A DNA stretch of 64,000 bases from Daucus carota subsp. sativus. Lineage: Eukaryota; Streptophyta; Magnoliopsida; Apiales; Apiaceae. The stretch lies in assembly GCF_001625215.2 (NCBI RefSeq), contig NC_030388.2, forward strand, positions 19,280,058-19,344,057. The letters run 5' to 3'. The translations under genes and the position numbers were made by a program. The notes beneath the pieces are model-generated. The model was not told the DNA's origin. It saw only the letters and a program-made list of their open reading frames with translations, and ran no database searches. This document shows, one piece after another, positions 12,755-29,900 of this stretch; the first letter of the stretch is position 1; every line of letters starts with the position of its first letter.

Positions 12755-13045
12755 TTAATTTTATTCAAACAGATTTTCAAATGTGTTAATGAGCTCAATC
12801 ATTTTTAATTAAGTGGTGAATTTTTACAGAATTTTATTATATAATTAATGATGGTCCTGCATGCACAAAAATTATCCCAATTAAAATTCCTCATCTGAAT
12901 AAAAAGTAATTGTTCGTGCGTGCACATGAACAGATACCAGAAAGATCTTATTTAAATTATTAGATTTGATAATATCAACTATGATATAATTATGACAACT
13001 TCAATGAGGAGGAAAAATTTACTAGTTCCATCAAAAATTATATTC

Positions 13046-13047
<2 letters not shown>

Positions 13048-13081
<34 letters not shown>
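13048..13081. repeat. AT dinucleotide microsatellite
   Basis: About 17 AT/TA units in the spacer between ARF6 and AUG2. Confidence 0.92.
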
Positions 13082-13084
<3 letters not shown>

Positions 13085-14614
13085 TTGGAGATCGTGTTCA
13101 TTTTAGTTTCATGAAAATATATATTTTACAAATGAAATTAAGAAAGTTATATAGTTTATTATATCTTAATTAAATGAAAGTTTTCAAAAAAATTAAGTAA
13201 TTATGTATCAAATATAAAGGTGTCATCACATTTCAGCCTATGTCAGTACCAGAGAAATCAAACTGAGGACTATTTACAAATTTTCACGATTCATGTTGCG
13301 TCTCGCTCATTTTGGAATCTAAAAAAAGAATTACTAGTTGAGAATATCGTAATTAGAGATAATAGTCTTCATCCAATTTAACTAGCAAAAGATATTGCAA
13401 TCAGAGATAATAAGTCCTCATCCAGGCTAACTAGCATCTCCAAGTTAGAGGGGCAAAATGACCTCGCCCACTACTAGAGATGCGATGATAGCCTTCTAAC
13501 AACATCAAGATCCGTATACATCATGTATTTATTCCGAACAATTAACATAGTTGTCACACTTTTTATATGTGGTTGGTCTCAATAGTACATTTATATCCAA
13601 ACTGTTCGCGTCCACCAAATTCTATGAATTTTCAAAGTAGAAAATCTAGCCCATGTAAATGAAGTACTACCTAAAAATTAGGTTTGACATTGATCTTAAT
13701 AAATAGGGTATGCAAACATATTATTTAGGGACATACAACAACATTCGATTTCGAGAGATAATGTTACTTCTATCTTATGAGCAAAATCCTGATTTCCTAA
13801 AATAATCCCAGCCATCTGCAAATTCATCAACCACTTTACATTAATCATTATTATAGATATTACCACATTTTTATTAATCCTCAACGACTTTATCATCACC
13901 AAATTCTTGATATTCTTGATTTTGACAACTTCATATTATTAAATTAAGGTTTTTTATTTTATTCGAAAACAAATATATATTCTTATACTTAAATCAAAGA
14001 CTCTTGCTCTTCTCCAAATCCTAAAAAAAACCCTCTCAACCTCTTCTTCTTTTCCTAGTCGCCGTCAAGGGTCTGCATCGATTTTCACCAATGAAAAAAC
14101 CCCAAAATCAATTATCTTCTTTGTTTTTTTCTTGTTGTTTTAATAAAACTCCTTACCTAGTAAGGATTTTTATCTTTCGAGGTTTTATTGTTTTCTTGAT
14201 AAAATCTTTTCTGGGTAAGTTTTGTTCCCAATTTATTTCAGTTTTTTTTTCGTGTGAGAGTTTGGTGTGTGTGTTTTGGTGTGATACAATGTCCAGGACA
14301 TTAATTCTACCGTATTTTCAAGTGTTTGATTCATTGATAAAGATTATTATATAGCAATACAATTAAGGTTGATAGCTCAAATTGGTTGTGATGAAGCCGA
14401 TACATGTACATATATCTACTTCAACAAATAGTTTAATTGTGTCTGCATAAAAGACTAGATTAATCAGCGATGTAATTCGTCTTATGTTTGTTCGACTCAA
14501 CTGTTTTTATAGATGCCGTATGACTTTTTATTAATGAACTAAATCTTTTTTGGAAAAAAGACATTCCAGATTGTTATTCAAATTATATTTATTTTTACTG
14601 TCAAATTATATTCA

Positions 14615-14983
14615 TTTTAAAATTTTAAAATAAGTTACATCGTTTATGTATAAATAAATAAATTTTCAGATTCTAAATCTAAATACATATTTTAAAATTT
14701 ATTTTAAATTGTTTTACATCGTTGCGTGTGTTCATAAATAATTTCAAAATATAATACATAAATTTTGAGGTGTCACATGAGGTAAAATAGTTGTTAGAAA
14801 CTAATATTACACACTGTTATCTCCCAAACAGTTAAAGTTAACGGCTGTTTTTAACAAATGTGTGAGTCAGGGTTACAAACCGAAAGCTAAATGAAAGTTA
14901 GGATTACAAACTACCACATTTTAAAGTGTGAGGTCTGATTTGCTGATGAGCCAAAACCCGGGATTACGAAATGCAATATACTC
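14615..14983. mobile_element. Truncated second copy of the Mutator-like MITE
   Basis: This matches the right half of the 12124-12754 element, including AACAGTTAAAGTTAACGGCT and the terminal TGCAATATACTC, but the left arm is missing. It ends about 170 bp before the AUG2 start codon, so it probably lies in the AUG2 promoter or leader. Confidence 0.8.
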
Positions 14984-15155
14984 CATTTATAAACCGCCTT
15001 TAAATTGAGATATACATGTAAAAAGCCCGTGTTTCTAATTGAAATTTTTGGGAAGCCAGCAATTTAAAGCGAGTCACCATCGAGCAAATATAAAAAAAGT
15101 GAGTCACACAGCAGATAAGACCGTGTTTGGACAAAGTGCAGAAACAAGAAGAAAG

Positions 15156-19718
<4,563 letters not shown>

Positions 19719-21061
19719 GTGTGTTCTCTATCAAATTGATGGCACAATAGAAATCTGCATTAAGCTTTAGGTAGGACCCGTTTCTGCCTTGTTATTGTAC
19801 ACTTGCAATTGGCCTAGCAGTCTGTTACAATTCTGTCTATAACCTTCTGTAATTTTTGACAAAAGAACAATCTGAAAAGCTGGTAACTTTTTGTAATGAG
19901 AACCTAAACGGCTGTTATACATTGATACTATGTTTATCTGGAAAGTTTGTATTGCACTTAATATTTTATTTCTAGTCCCTTATATAGTCCGGAAAGGCAA
20001 AGCAATTGCCATGAACTAGTGGAAGAGGTCTAAAATTCGTGCTAAGAACATTCATAAATGAGTTGTTTCTGGTAACTGATGAATGTTGCCATATATTCAG
20101 GTGCATGATATATGTCGGTACACTAAGTGTATTTTCTCCCAAGAATCTGGTTAAATATGTTTTCGAATCTTCTCCTTAAACTTCAAAGCAGATGTTATTC
20201 AAATACATTTCTCTCCGTCTCAATATGTTTTTGAATCTTATCTTTAAAACAAGCTGGATGTTCCTGTGCGAATCTCAGGGATGAGCATTAATACTAGTGT
20301 TTCTTTGCTCAAGTAACAAGACTAAAATTTGGTATTAATGCTCAAAGTGCAATTTACTGTTAAACAAGTATAGGGCACACAATACCAAATAAACTTAGTC
20401 GCAAATCAAACAAAATATAAACAGTATAGAGAAGCTGTGTGAAGTAGACTAAACCAACCAAACCAAACTTGACCGGTATACCAAACTTAACAGGTGTAAA
20501 GAGCAAGATGACCTGAGGCAGTGTGAAGTATATCATGGTGCCTCTATTCAAAATATTTGAGGTTATTTGCAGGAAACCCTAGCTTGTCCCTTATACCACA
20601 CTGCCATATTATAAATTTTTGAACTACATTTGTTTTATATGCAAAACACACTTGCAACATATGCAGATTCTAACTACTGCCTTCAATGGTTACAAGTATG
20701 TCTGCTATACATAAAAGGGCATGATTCTATGGTAATATCAAGTCTGGATCTAAGAAACATATAGCACATTTGGTGTTATTTTCAATTCACCTTAAAACCT
20801 AAAAACCTAAAAACCACAATTCTATTTAAATGAATAAAAACAATTAGCCACACAACTGTCAGTGCCCATGGATATTATATGAAAATAATAAAATAAGTTC
20901 AAAAACCATAACTCCTCAAAACAACATTCATGATAACTTAAAGAGTTTACAAGAGTCGATTAAACACCTATTCATCAAATACTTAAAACACTACTAGCCT
21001 TGCACAACCTAACACATGTCTGCTAACTTTAAAAACTTAGAGGAAACCAACAGAGAAATAC
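19719..21061. other. Convergent spacer between AUG2 and SUMO
   Basis: AT-rich 3' flanks of two convergent genes. I see no defined element and no ORF with family resemblance. Confidence 0.5.
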
Positions 21062-22171
21062 TCAGTAAACTGCACCACCAGTTTGGTGCAGCATAGCATC
21101 AATCTCGTCCCCATCTTCCATTTCCAACTACAAAATCAAAACACATTAAAAGTTACAATATGAATGTAAAATTAGAATGAAAAAATTACTTTACATAATC
21201 AGAGTAAAGACGGGGATCAGTCAACATGTAAGCAACATAGAGATACAAAGGGCTACCTCATCCGGACTCTGCTCCCCTCGGAGACGACGGCCATCAAACA
21301 AGAAAGCAATAGAATTTATGTCCACTGATTGACGGTCACAATAAGCATTCATAAGTTTCTTCAGCTGCGTACTACGCTTGATCCTGAAAAAGACTTCGTT
21401 GCCGTCCTGCACATAAATCATCACAATATTACCTCAATTTAAATCTCATACATCCTTATCCTTATATTCATAAACTACACTGCATACAAACAAGTAAATG
21501 GGCACCCATACATCAAAATTCAAACAAAGTAAGGTTTAAAAATACTATAACATTATAAATCCAACACAACCATTTTAGTAACTAGCAGCAGAACACATCT
21601 TGGCTGACCAACAAACAGAACACTAAAACTTGCAATAATTTTGAACCGACATCATTGATTATAATCTTACATATTATCAGTTACTATTAATAAACAAAAT
21701 CAAACATTACACATTAAATCCCCAACCCTCCCATGTTAAGTTAAACCCAATTCTTAATACCTCCTTACAAATCATCATAAAAAAGACCTCAATTTTAACT
21801 AATCTGATTACGAACTGCGGTTCAGAAACACGACATCAATCAACAAACACAGAGCATCAATTCATGAACACAATTACACACATACACAATCAAACAAACA
21901 ATAACATCACAATCAACACCCTAAAACACATGAAACACAATAATCAAACAATTGATCAACACCTCCACACGAACACACAATCAAACACATAAACAATCAG
22001 GTAATCGAAGCATATATTTAAAAAAGCCATAAAAAGTGCGTGTATGTAAGTGAAGGCGTGAGGATAGACCTGTCCTTTAACTTTGAGATTGATATGGGCA
22101 CCATCGGCGGAGGGCTTCCTGTCTTCTTCGGTGCTAGCCTGGTTTTGACTGGGAGGGGTCGGGGTCGACAT
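21062..22171 (-). CDS. Small ubiquitin-related modifier (SUMO1/2 type)
   Basis: Ubiquitin-fold protein conjugated to lysines of nuclear targets by SAE1/2 and SCE1 after SUMO-protease maturation. Three exons are visible: 22171-22070 (34 codons), 21406-21257 (50) and 21127-21062 (21 plus stop), 105 aa in all. The start is the ATG at 22171 ([20 protein letters not shown]); in-frame codons further upstream contain no ATG. The core includes [38 protein letters not shown] and [16 protein letters not shown]. The end is QTGGAVY, so processing after Gly102 should release a three-residue tail. The QTGG ending and overall identity put it with the main stress-responsive SUMO1/2 isoforms rather than the divergent SUMO3/5 type. 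Both introns are GT-AG in phase 0. Confidence 0.95.
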
Positions 22172-22226
22172 ATCTCTCTCGCGCACTCTTTCTCGCTCTC
22201 TCTTTCTCTCTCTCTCTGTCTCTCTG
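22172..22226. repeat. CT/GA-rich SUMO 5' leader
   Basis: The plus strand is a degenerate CT tract, so the SUMO leader directly before the ATG is nearly pure GA. GA leaders are common in plant housekeeping genes and can act as core-promoter or BPC-binding sequence; the function here is inferred. Confidence 0.75.
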
Positions 22227-23897
22227 AATAAAAGGCTGTTTGATGTGATGAAAAGAGATGAAGGCTTGGAGGGTTTAAAAAGGCCTGTTTTTTGGGTTTT
22301 TTAGCTTCGAAAATACGCGACTTTTTATGAACCGTTTCGTCTTCTTTAACAATTTTTTTATTTTTTTCGAGTGGGCCCGCTGCTTGATCTCTTTGGCCTC
22401 ATCTGAAAAAGGTGTTCCGATAGTAGTACTGTTCTCGCGGAGTGCAAAGATTATAAGGCGGTTGGAAAATCGGAATTAATTGGTTTGAAATATCGATTTA
22501 GAAGATATTATAAATTTATTTCTGATAAATCAGAATTTTATATTTAAATTAATAATCAATGAACTGATAAAATATATTCTAAAGAATTCTATTTGAAACA
22601 CTATTTGAGAGTCCTATTTATGTTGAAATCTTTTTCATAAAAATTATTATATATTGAAATATTATCCGAAAAATTTGTGTATATTATATACTTATATATA
22701 ATAAGCATAAGGGAAATAATTTTATGGTCTAAGAGCTTATCATCCGTTACATCATATATTGAACAAATAAATACCGTTAGATTAGAATAAAATTAACTTA
22801 TGTTCTATAAGATAAGAAAACTGATATCTACTTGCATGTTTATGATTCCTTTTCTGAATCCAAAACAAATTTTGTCTTACACGCGCTTATGATTTTTTTT
22901 AATCCAAAATAAATATCATAAAATTAATTTTATCTAATAAATTTTAAAATTAATAAGCCGAATTTATGTGAGGAACGAATACAAAAAAATTTACTTAATC
23001 CAAAACAAATTTTACCTTCTTATTGCATGTTTATGATTCCTTTTCTTAATTCGAAACAAATAAATTATGTTTATCAATTTTAATCTAGAACCATATAAGT
23101 TTTTAGAAAAATAATCAAATCACATTATAATAATTCTAATATAAAATACATTTATTAATATAATCAAATAAAAGTTGGCGTCACATGTTCTACTCGAAAT
23201 ATATTAAAATTTGATAGAAAGAATTTAATACCTTGACATGATACATACGACTTACGAGAAAAGGAATTTCTTGATAGTTTGCAACTTTTCTATTTTTTCC
23301 AAATTTCTCCATCGAATTACTGCTTACAAAGGTAATATTGTTTTTTTTTTTATTGTTGTTTGATGAATTGATATGCATCAATTTTATGAATTTTTTCTGT
23401 TTGTCTAAATTTTATTGATTTATTCAATTTTTCGTAGATCACGTCATAGATTTGCATGATGAATCAAATAATACTAATGAAAAACGGACAACTGAACTTA
23501 ACACGCGTCGTAAAGAACGGTACAAGTTAAAGCAACAACAAGAACCATGCAAGTAATATATTAAAAGAAAATACAAAAAAATATGTACAAATATGCATTA
23601 CATCATGCTATTAAATACTTTTATTATTAAAGACAAATATGTTAGATTAAATTACTCATAACTGTTAAATCATGGAATACTAATATTTTGGATTCGATTC
23701 AACTAAAATTTAAGATAAAATTTTAAATTATACCAACAACATATAAGAATTATATATTTTTACAACAGTTCTAACTTACAAACAAATCAAAATTTAAAAT
23801 CATATTTAATTGAAAGTTTTAAATTATTATTTATAAATTAAAGTTTTTCACACCATTTAAAATATATTTAAAAAATTTATAAGTAATTAAAAAGCTC

Positions 23898-23924
23898 CCG
23901 TGCCTTGCACGGACTATAAGCTAG
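23898..23924 (+). mobile_element. Helitron-type 3' terminus
   Basis: A perfect 6-bp-stem hairpin, CCGTGC-CTT-GCACGG (23898-23912), is followed 8 bases later by CTAG and then T. This is the classical Helitron 3' end (hairpin, then CTRR, inserted before T). The 5' TC end could not be placed. The body probably includes the repeated AT-rich segments at 22830-23060, where a GCATGTTTATGATTCCTTTT motif occurs twice. Confidence 0.7.
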
Positions 23925-25911
23925 TACTAATAACATATATATCGAAGATATTTATTCGATGAACTCTTTTAAAAAATATGTCTGGATGTTAGTGTTATAT
24001 ATCACGATATCTATCCTGAAATATTCTAGATATTAATGTTACTCATAATATTTTTGTTAAAAGATTAAATATGTACTACAATAAATATATATTAGAATAA
24101 ATTTAAAACTGAACAAAGAATATGATAATAAATTTAAGTAAGAGTTTGATTTGTGGATATCTACATAATAATCTTTCGTACTAGATCATAGAAAATAACC
24201 CTATATAATGTAAGTGATATTGTATTGTGATCTCCCGAATATCTTTTGGTTCTTGTTTTTTTTTTTTTTTATAAATATGATTTTATAGCCTTAGAAGTAA
24301 GTAGTTATTCTAACAAATTCTCGAAATGAGCCAAGGTCGAACCCAGGAACGACAGATGATAGACTTTTAACCACTTTGTAGAGATATTTTTTCGTTCCTG
24401 ATATTTAGGTATATTTAATTCTCATATTGAAAAATGTGTCAGATTATTAGTATTACTTAATTGGGGTTCTCATTTAACCTAAAAAATTTGATGAAATTAA
24501 TTAAAATGTTACTTAAAAATACGATGATATTCAACAGGGATTATTTGAAGTCCTCTAAAATTTGATGACATTCAATTGATGGATATTTTTGGCTTTAACA
24601 AAATGATGTATTTGTGAGATTTTCAATATATTTCATATTTTTTAAAATCACAACATAATTGCAAATTTTGAAGTATTATGATTAATCACAAAAACTCCAG
24701 ATCAACTGAAACAATCCGGATCAAATCCCGAGCGTTTTTTCGAAAATCGAGCAAGTCCCGAATTCTGAATCCGAAAATAAGCACAAATATACCGACCCAA
24801 ATAAAATAACTTGACTAATCCACAAGCGAATCACATGTGACTATGTGAGTTATCTGTATGTCACTATATGAGTTATCCATATTCCATACAGGTACTAATA
24901 CAATATGGTCACTCGAGGTTACCCTATTATGCAAATGGATCACTAAGATTTGAGAACATTAGTTTCAACCTTTCAAGTATATATTTTGTATACTACATCC
25001 ACAAATCTGAACAAAGCATCAGCTGATCCATAATTAAAAGAGAAAAACGAGATGGGAATATGTTTTATAATTTTGAGAATAGTCGTTCGAAACAAAATTT
25101 GGAAAAACATTGTAAACGAAAGTTGTAGGAAATTTAAAGATCTTTTCAAAATATCAATAATCATCAAATTCCGATAATAATTGAATTTTTCTACAAATTT
25201 TACAAGAAAGATGAGATGTATAAATAAAAAAATCTACGAATTTTATCCTATAAATTTGAGTGGCTCTACAAAAGAATATAAAAGAATGAGGGTTTCAAAA
25301 TCTAGTTCTAGACTTACCAGTTATCTGAATACAAGTCCGATCCATATATTAGACCAATTATCCTAATTCAATTTTAAATCTTAATCATAATCCATTTTTA
25401 ATCTTTTTAGTATTATTACTAATCAATTAATATTATTTTAAAAATTACCAGATATTATAATAGCCGTATTCAAACCTCTAATCTTCACACCATAAATTTA
25501 CACTATAAATAATTATAGGCAGAGATCCGACAAGTAACTTATAATCCTTTCCATTTTGTAGATGTCTAGTGATTCTGCATCCATGATATCTTGAATTCTT
25601 CTTAATAATTCTCTTCATCAGTCGGAGGACGCAGCTGACCTTGCTCCAACTACTCATCTAATACCTCTGTAAGTGCTAGAACCTGCTAAACAATAGTTCT
25701 TAATCGCAAAAGCAGATGTTAGCATTTTCAGAGAAACTCCCAGATCAGATGACACTACCAACGATGTAAAGACGGCTGATGAAATCTCGTATATAATCGA
25801 TATAATCGAGAAAGAAGTTTGACATCGAAGAGCCACATCCAAACATGGGAAGAAGTTGACTCCTTATTATCTTGGTCAAACTTGACGCTCTCCCTCAATA
25901 GTGTCACAGTG

Positions 25912-26176
25912 TCATGCTAATTATGAACTAGCGGCACATCCTTCAACACAAAAGGTGTGCCATACCAATTTTTTTTAATTTTCGTATTATAACTGATAAT
26001 TTATGCATACTAAAAAGTAATTATTTGAAAAGTGTTTGATTTTGGTGACATGCCAACTATGAACTAGCGGCACCTTCTTCAACACAAAAGATGTGCCATT
26101 CCAAAATTTATTATTTTTGATATTATAACTGATTATTTATGCATAATAAAAAGTAATTATTTGAAAAGTTTTTTAT
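25912..26176. repeat. Direct duplication of about 136 bp
   Basis: Two adjacent copies share TATGAACTAGCGGCAC, CTTCAACACAAAAG and AAAAAGTAATTATTTGAAAAG, with several substitutions. I recognise no coding content. Confidence 0.8.
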
Positions 26177-26415
26177 TTTTACTACACTTTTTTATCATCA
26201 CCTTTTGTGACGGTAAAATAACTTTGTAAAACACTCCAAACAAATGCTAAAGAGTATAAATTTGCTAAATTTATATTTAATATTTAAGTAAAATATGAAA
26301 TTTTGTTTAACTAAATTTGCTTTAAGTTAGTATCTAACTGAAATATTAAATCACTATTTCTGATTTAATTGTTTTTATAGTTATTAAATATTAAAATTGT
26401 CCTTTTTTCTACTTA

Positions 26416-26560
26416 GGAGGTGTTTGGTCAGGAAAGCCCGGCTTCTGGATGTATAAGTTAGAAACACTTATTCGTACCGTTTATGTAAAAAGTCGAAAAT
26501 TATTTCTAAAAAGCTAAAAAGCTGAAAATACTATTTGTCGGAATTCGATAACAAAGGGCA
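26416..26560. mobile_element. MITE fragment related to 54400-54769
   Basis: The segment starts GGTGTTTGGTC, then CCCGGCTTCT and TATAAGTTAGAA, matching the reverse complement of the right end of the element at 54400-54769. Only one end is visible; it lies about 360-500 bp upstream of the ERD4 start. Confidence 0.6.
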
Positions 26561-26920
26561 AAAAAGTAACTCGATACATCCTTCACTCTCTCGCTCCTTG
26601 TCCTCAGTTCCCATGAATTTCGCTTAGATTTTCACTCTCTCTCACTCCTCCTTCATTTCTTCTGCCTCTGCATTAAATCCAGAAAGCTCCCATGTCCGAA
26701 TCTATACATACATGTATCTCACACCTATCTATCAATCTACACACACACTTCATACTTTACTTTATTACACACCCCCACTTCTCAATCAATAATACCCCAG
26801 TTTCACATTTCTCTCACGTACATTATTAAATTTATTTCAAACATTACCATTTTTCCCCAGAGAGAAACTAGGGAGAGAGATAGAGAGAGAGCGAGAGAGA
26901 TTTGGTGAACATAAGGAGAG

Positions 26921-29900
26921 ATGGATTTCAGTTCGTTCTTGACGTCGCTGGGGACGTCGTTTGCGATATTCGTGGTGTTGATGTTGATGTTTACGTGGTT
27001 GTCACGGAAACAGGGGAATGCGGTGGTGTACTATCCGAATCGGATCCTGAAAGGGATGGATCCGTGGGAAGGAAGGTCCGGAGAACGCAACCCGTTTGCA
27101 TGGATCCAAGAAGCTATCAATTCTTCGGAACAAGATGTCGTTAATATGTCTGGTATTGATACTGCTGTTTATTTCGTCTTCTTGGGCACTGGTGCGTTCT
27201 TTTTCACTCTCCGTTCCATCCATTTGTTTATATTTTGCTCCGTCCCATCCATTTTTTTATGTTTTGGTGGATTGTAAAAGTTATTTGATAGAAATAAGAA
27301 AAATAGGTAAACTGGTGGACTCGTTACTATTTAATTGATATTTTGTACAAGAATGTATTAAAGTCTTTCTTATTTTCGTTAACTGGGTTGAAATCGCATG
27401 ATCCACGGAGTAAATAGTTTTCAAACTCAAGGCACTTGTATACTCCCTCTGTCCATCCCTCTGTCACTCTCATTTCTTTATTTTTCACACCGCTCGACAC
27501 GCATTTTAAGGCGCATATAAAACATAGTTCTAAAACTTATTTTTGAAATTTTCTTTTTTTTAATAAAAATTTGAACATCAAATTTTTGTTCAAAAGAAAA
27601 AAAAGTTTAAAATAATTTATCGAACTACGTTTTATGAGAGCATTAGAATGCGTGCCGAGCCCCCGTCCCCCAATGTAAACAAATGAGGGGTACGGAGTGA
27701 GTATCTGTTTATAGCCCTTTGAAGTGATTAATTTCCTTCCATGAAGTAGTTTTCTGTGATAGAAATTCGTAGTCTATTGTTAACAATATCACAAGTTGTT
27801 ATTTCTTCCCTGAAGACGTCGGCTATTAGCAATCAATAGCACTAAAAAATGTGATCTTGAGTTCAAATATTTGTTTATGAATAATCATGCAACTAAAGTG
27901 CGGTGTTTTTCTTATTTAGCGGTGGGAATATTAGTATTGGCTAGCCTTGTACTGCTGCCGTTACTTCTTCCAGTGGCGGATTCAGACCCTGGTGAGACTG
28001 CAAGCAATGGGACTTTCAATGAGCTTGATAGGCTGTCGATGGGACATGTTCAAGTATTTTCCTCTGCCATTGAGTTCTTTTGCTTTTCTTAAAAATTGAT
28101 TTTCGGATTGTAAATGTAGCTTGTGTTCCATTACCTCTTGATATCATCTTTTAATGGTTGAAGCTTGAAAGTGTTGAAGATTTGGTCATTATAATCCATA
28201 AACCAATCAATTGACACACTAGTACAAAAGTTCAATACAAATTTATACTACTGTCTTACATAGTTTTCTCTTAAGAACAAAGTTGTAGTACTCGAAGAAG
28301 GGGTGCTTCTCTCATTTGTGGCACCTCTTCTTGTAGAAGGGGTTCTTTATAGTGTGAAAAAGGAGAATGAAGGCGAGCACGTGTGTCAATTCACTATCCG
28401 CGATCCTGTCTTTTTATGTTATTTTTTCTCAGTGGCTGACACTCATTGGGAGAACAAAATCTTGATGTACTTTGCATAAGCAACAAATTATGAGAAATTA
28501 ATGTATTGAAGGACATGTCATCACTGTGAGTGCTGACTCTGAAACAATTAGAATTTCTGTAAGTAGGACTGAAATTCAGTGTCACACATTATTTAGGTTT
28601 ATTTCCAGAGATGAAAGATATACATATGACGTGCTCATTGCTCAAGTTCTCGTCGATTCTAATCTGACAGGCCATTGTTGGACTTATAGTTTTTTCTTGA
28701 TGCTGCTTTCAGCCAGGAAGTCAAAGGTTATGGGCATTCGTGTTTGCCACCTACTGGGTTTCATTGGTTACATATTACCTACTTTGGAATGCATATGTAC
28801 ATGTATCTGATCTGAGAGCTGCAGCACTAATGGCCCCCATAGTAAGGCCTGAACAATTTGCTGTCATTGTTAAAGACATACCCACTCTACCTCAAGATCA
28901 AACACGAAAGGAACAAGTTGACACATTTTTCAAAGAAATCTACCCTGACACATTTTACCGATCAATGATTGTAACAGACAACAAGCAGGTATTTGCATAA
29001 CCATGTTGTCTACTATACCTCTTCAGGCATCCTTCAAAGTACTCTGTGTGCATCAATTTATTATTTCTGTAATGGTATGATCCATTGGGGTTGAGTCAAC
29101 GTGTTTCTTGATGCGGGTGTATATTAATCCGGTTTGTATTAGGTAAACAAGATTTGGGAAGAGTTGGAAGGGTACAGAAAAAAACTTGCACATGCTGAAG
29201 CTGTATATGCTAAATCCAGAAGCGGAAGCAGCCCTGAACGGACAAGACCAACATGCAGAACTGGATTACTTGGTCTTCTTGGCGAGAAGGTAGATGCCAT
29301 AGATCACTATCATGGAAAGATTAGTGAACTGATTACAAAATTAGAGGCTGAGCAGAAAGTCACAGTCAGGGAAAAGCAACAATCATCAGCTCTTGTTTTC
29401 TTCTCAAGTAGGCTAACTGCAGCTTCTGCAGCTCAAAATCTCCACTCCCGCATTGTTGACACATGGAATGTCATGGAAGCACCTGAACCTCGCCAGATTA
29501 TATGGAGTAACCTTCCAAAGAGTTTCTATGAGAGGCAGATTCAACAGTATGTTGTATATGTCATTGTCTTTCTGACAATAGTGTTTTACATGATTCCAAT
29601 CGGATTTGTTTCTGCATTTACAACTCTTTCAAATCTAATGAAGCTCCTTCCATTTATAAAGCCAGTTGTGGAGGAGAATTCAATCAGAACAGTGTTAGAA
29701 GCCTACCTTCCTCAGCTTGCACTTATTATATTTCTGGCTTTGCTGCCAAAATTTCTTTTGTTCTTATCAATAACTGAGGGTATTTGTACTGAAAGTCACG
29801 CTATTAGGGCTGCCTCAGGAAAATACTTTTATTTTTCTGTGTTCAATGTATTCATCGGAGTGACATTGGGTGGAACCCTTTTCAGCACATTCAAGACCAT

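Larger units (their letters stand above)
10819..15155. other. Divergent spacer between ARF6 and AUG2
   Basis: This contains the upstream regions of both genes, which point away from each other. The ARF6 leader should lie just above 10818; a TCTGCAG two bases before the ATG could be the end of a 5'UTR intron. The rest is AT-rich and largely MITE-derived: 11673-12045, 12124-12754, 14615-14983, and a 12800-12935 piece related to the element nested at 35563-35718. I recognise no protein-coding gene. Confidence 0.6.
22227..26920. other. Divergent spacer between SUMO and ERD4
   Basis: AT-rich DNA of 4.7 kb between two divergently transcribed genes. It contains a Helitron-type 3' terminus ending at 23924, a short exon-like stretch near 23438-23556, a 136-bp direct duplication at 25912-26176, and a MITE fragment at 26416-26560. 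The last 50 bases before the ERD4 ATG are GAGA-rich leader. I recognise no gene in it. Confidence 0.55.
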
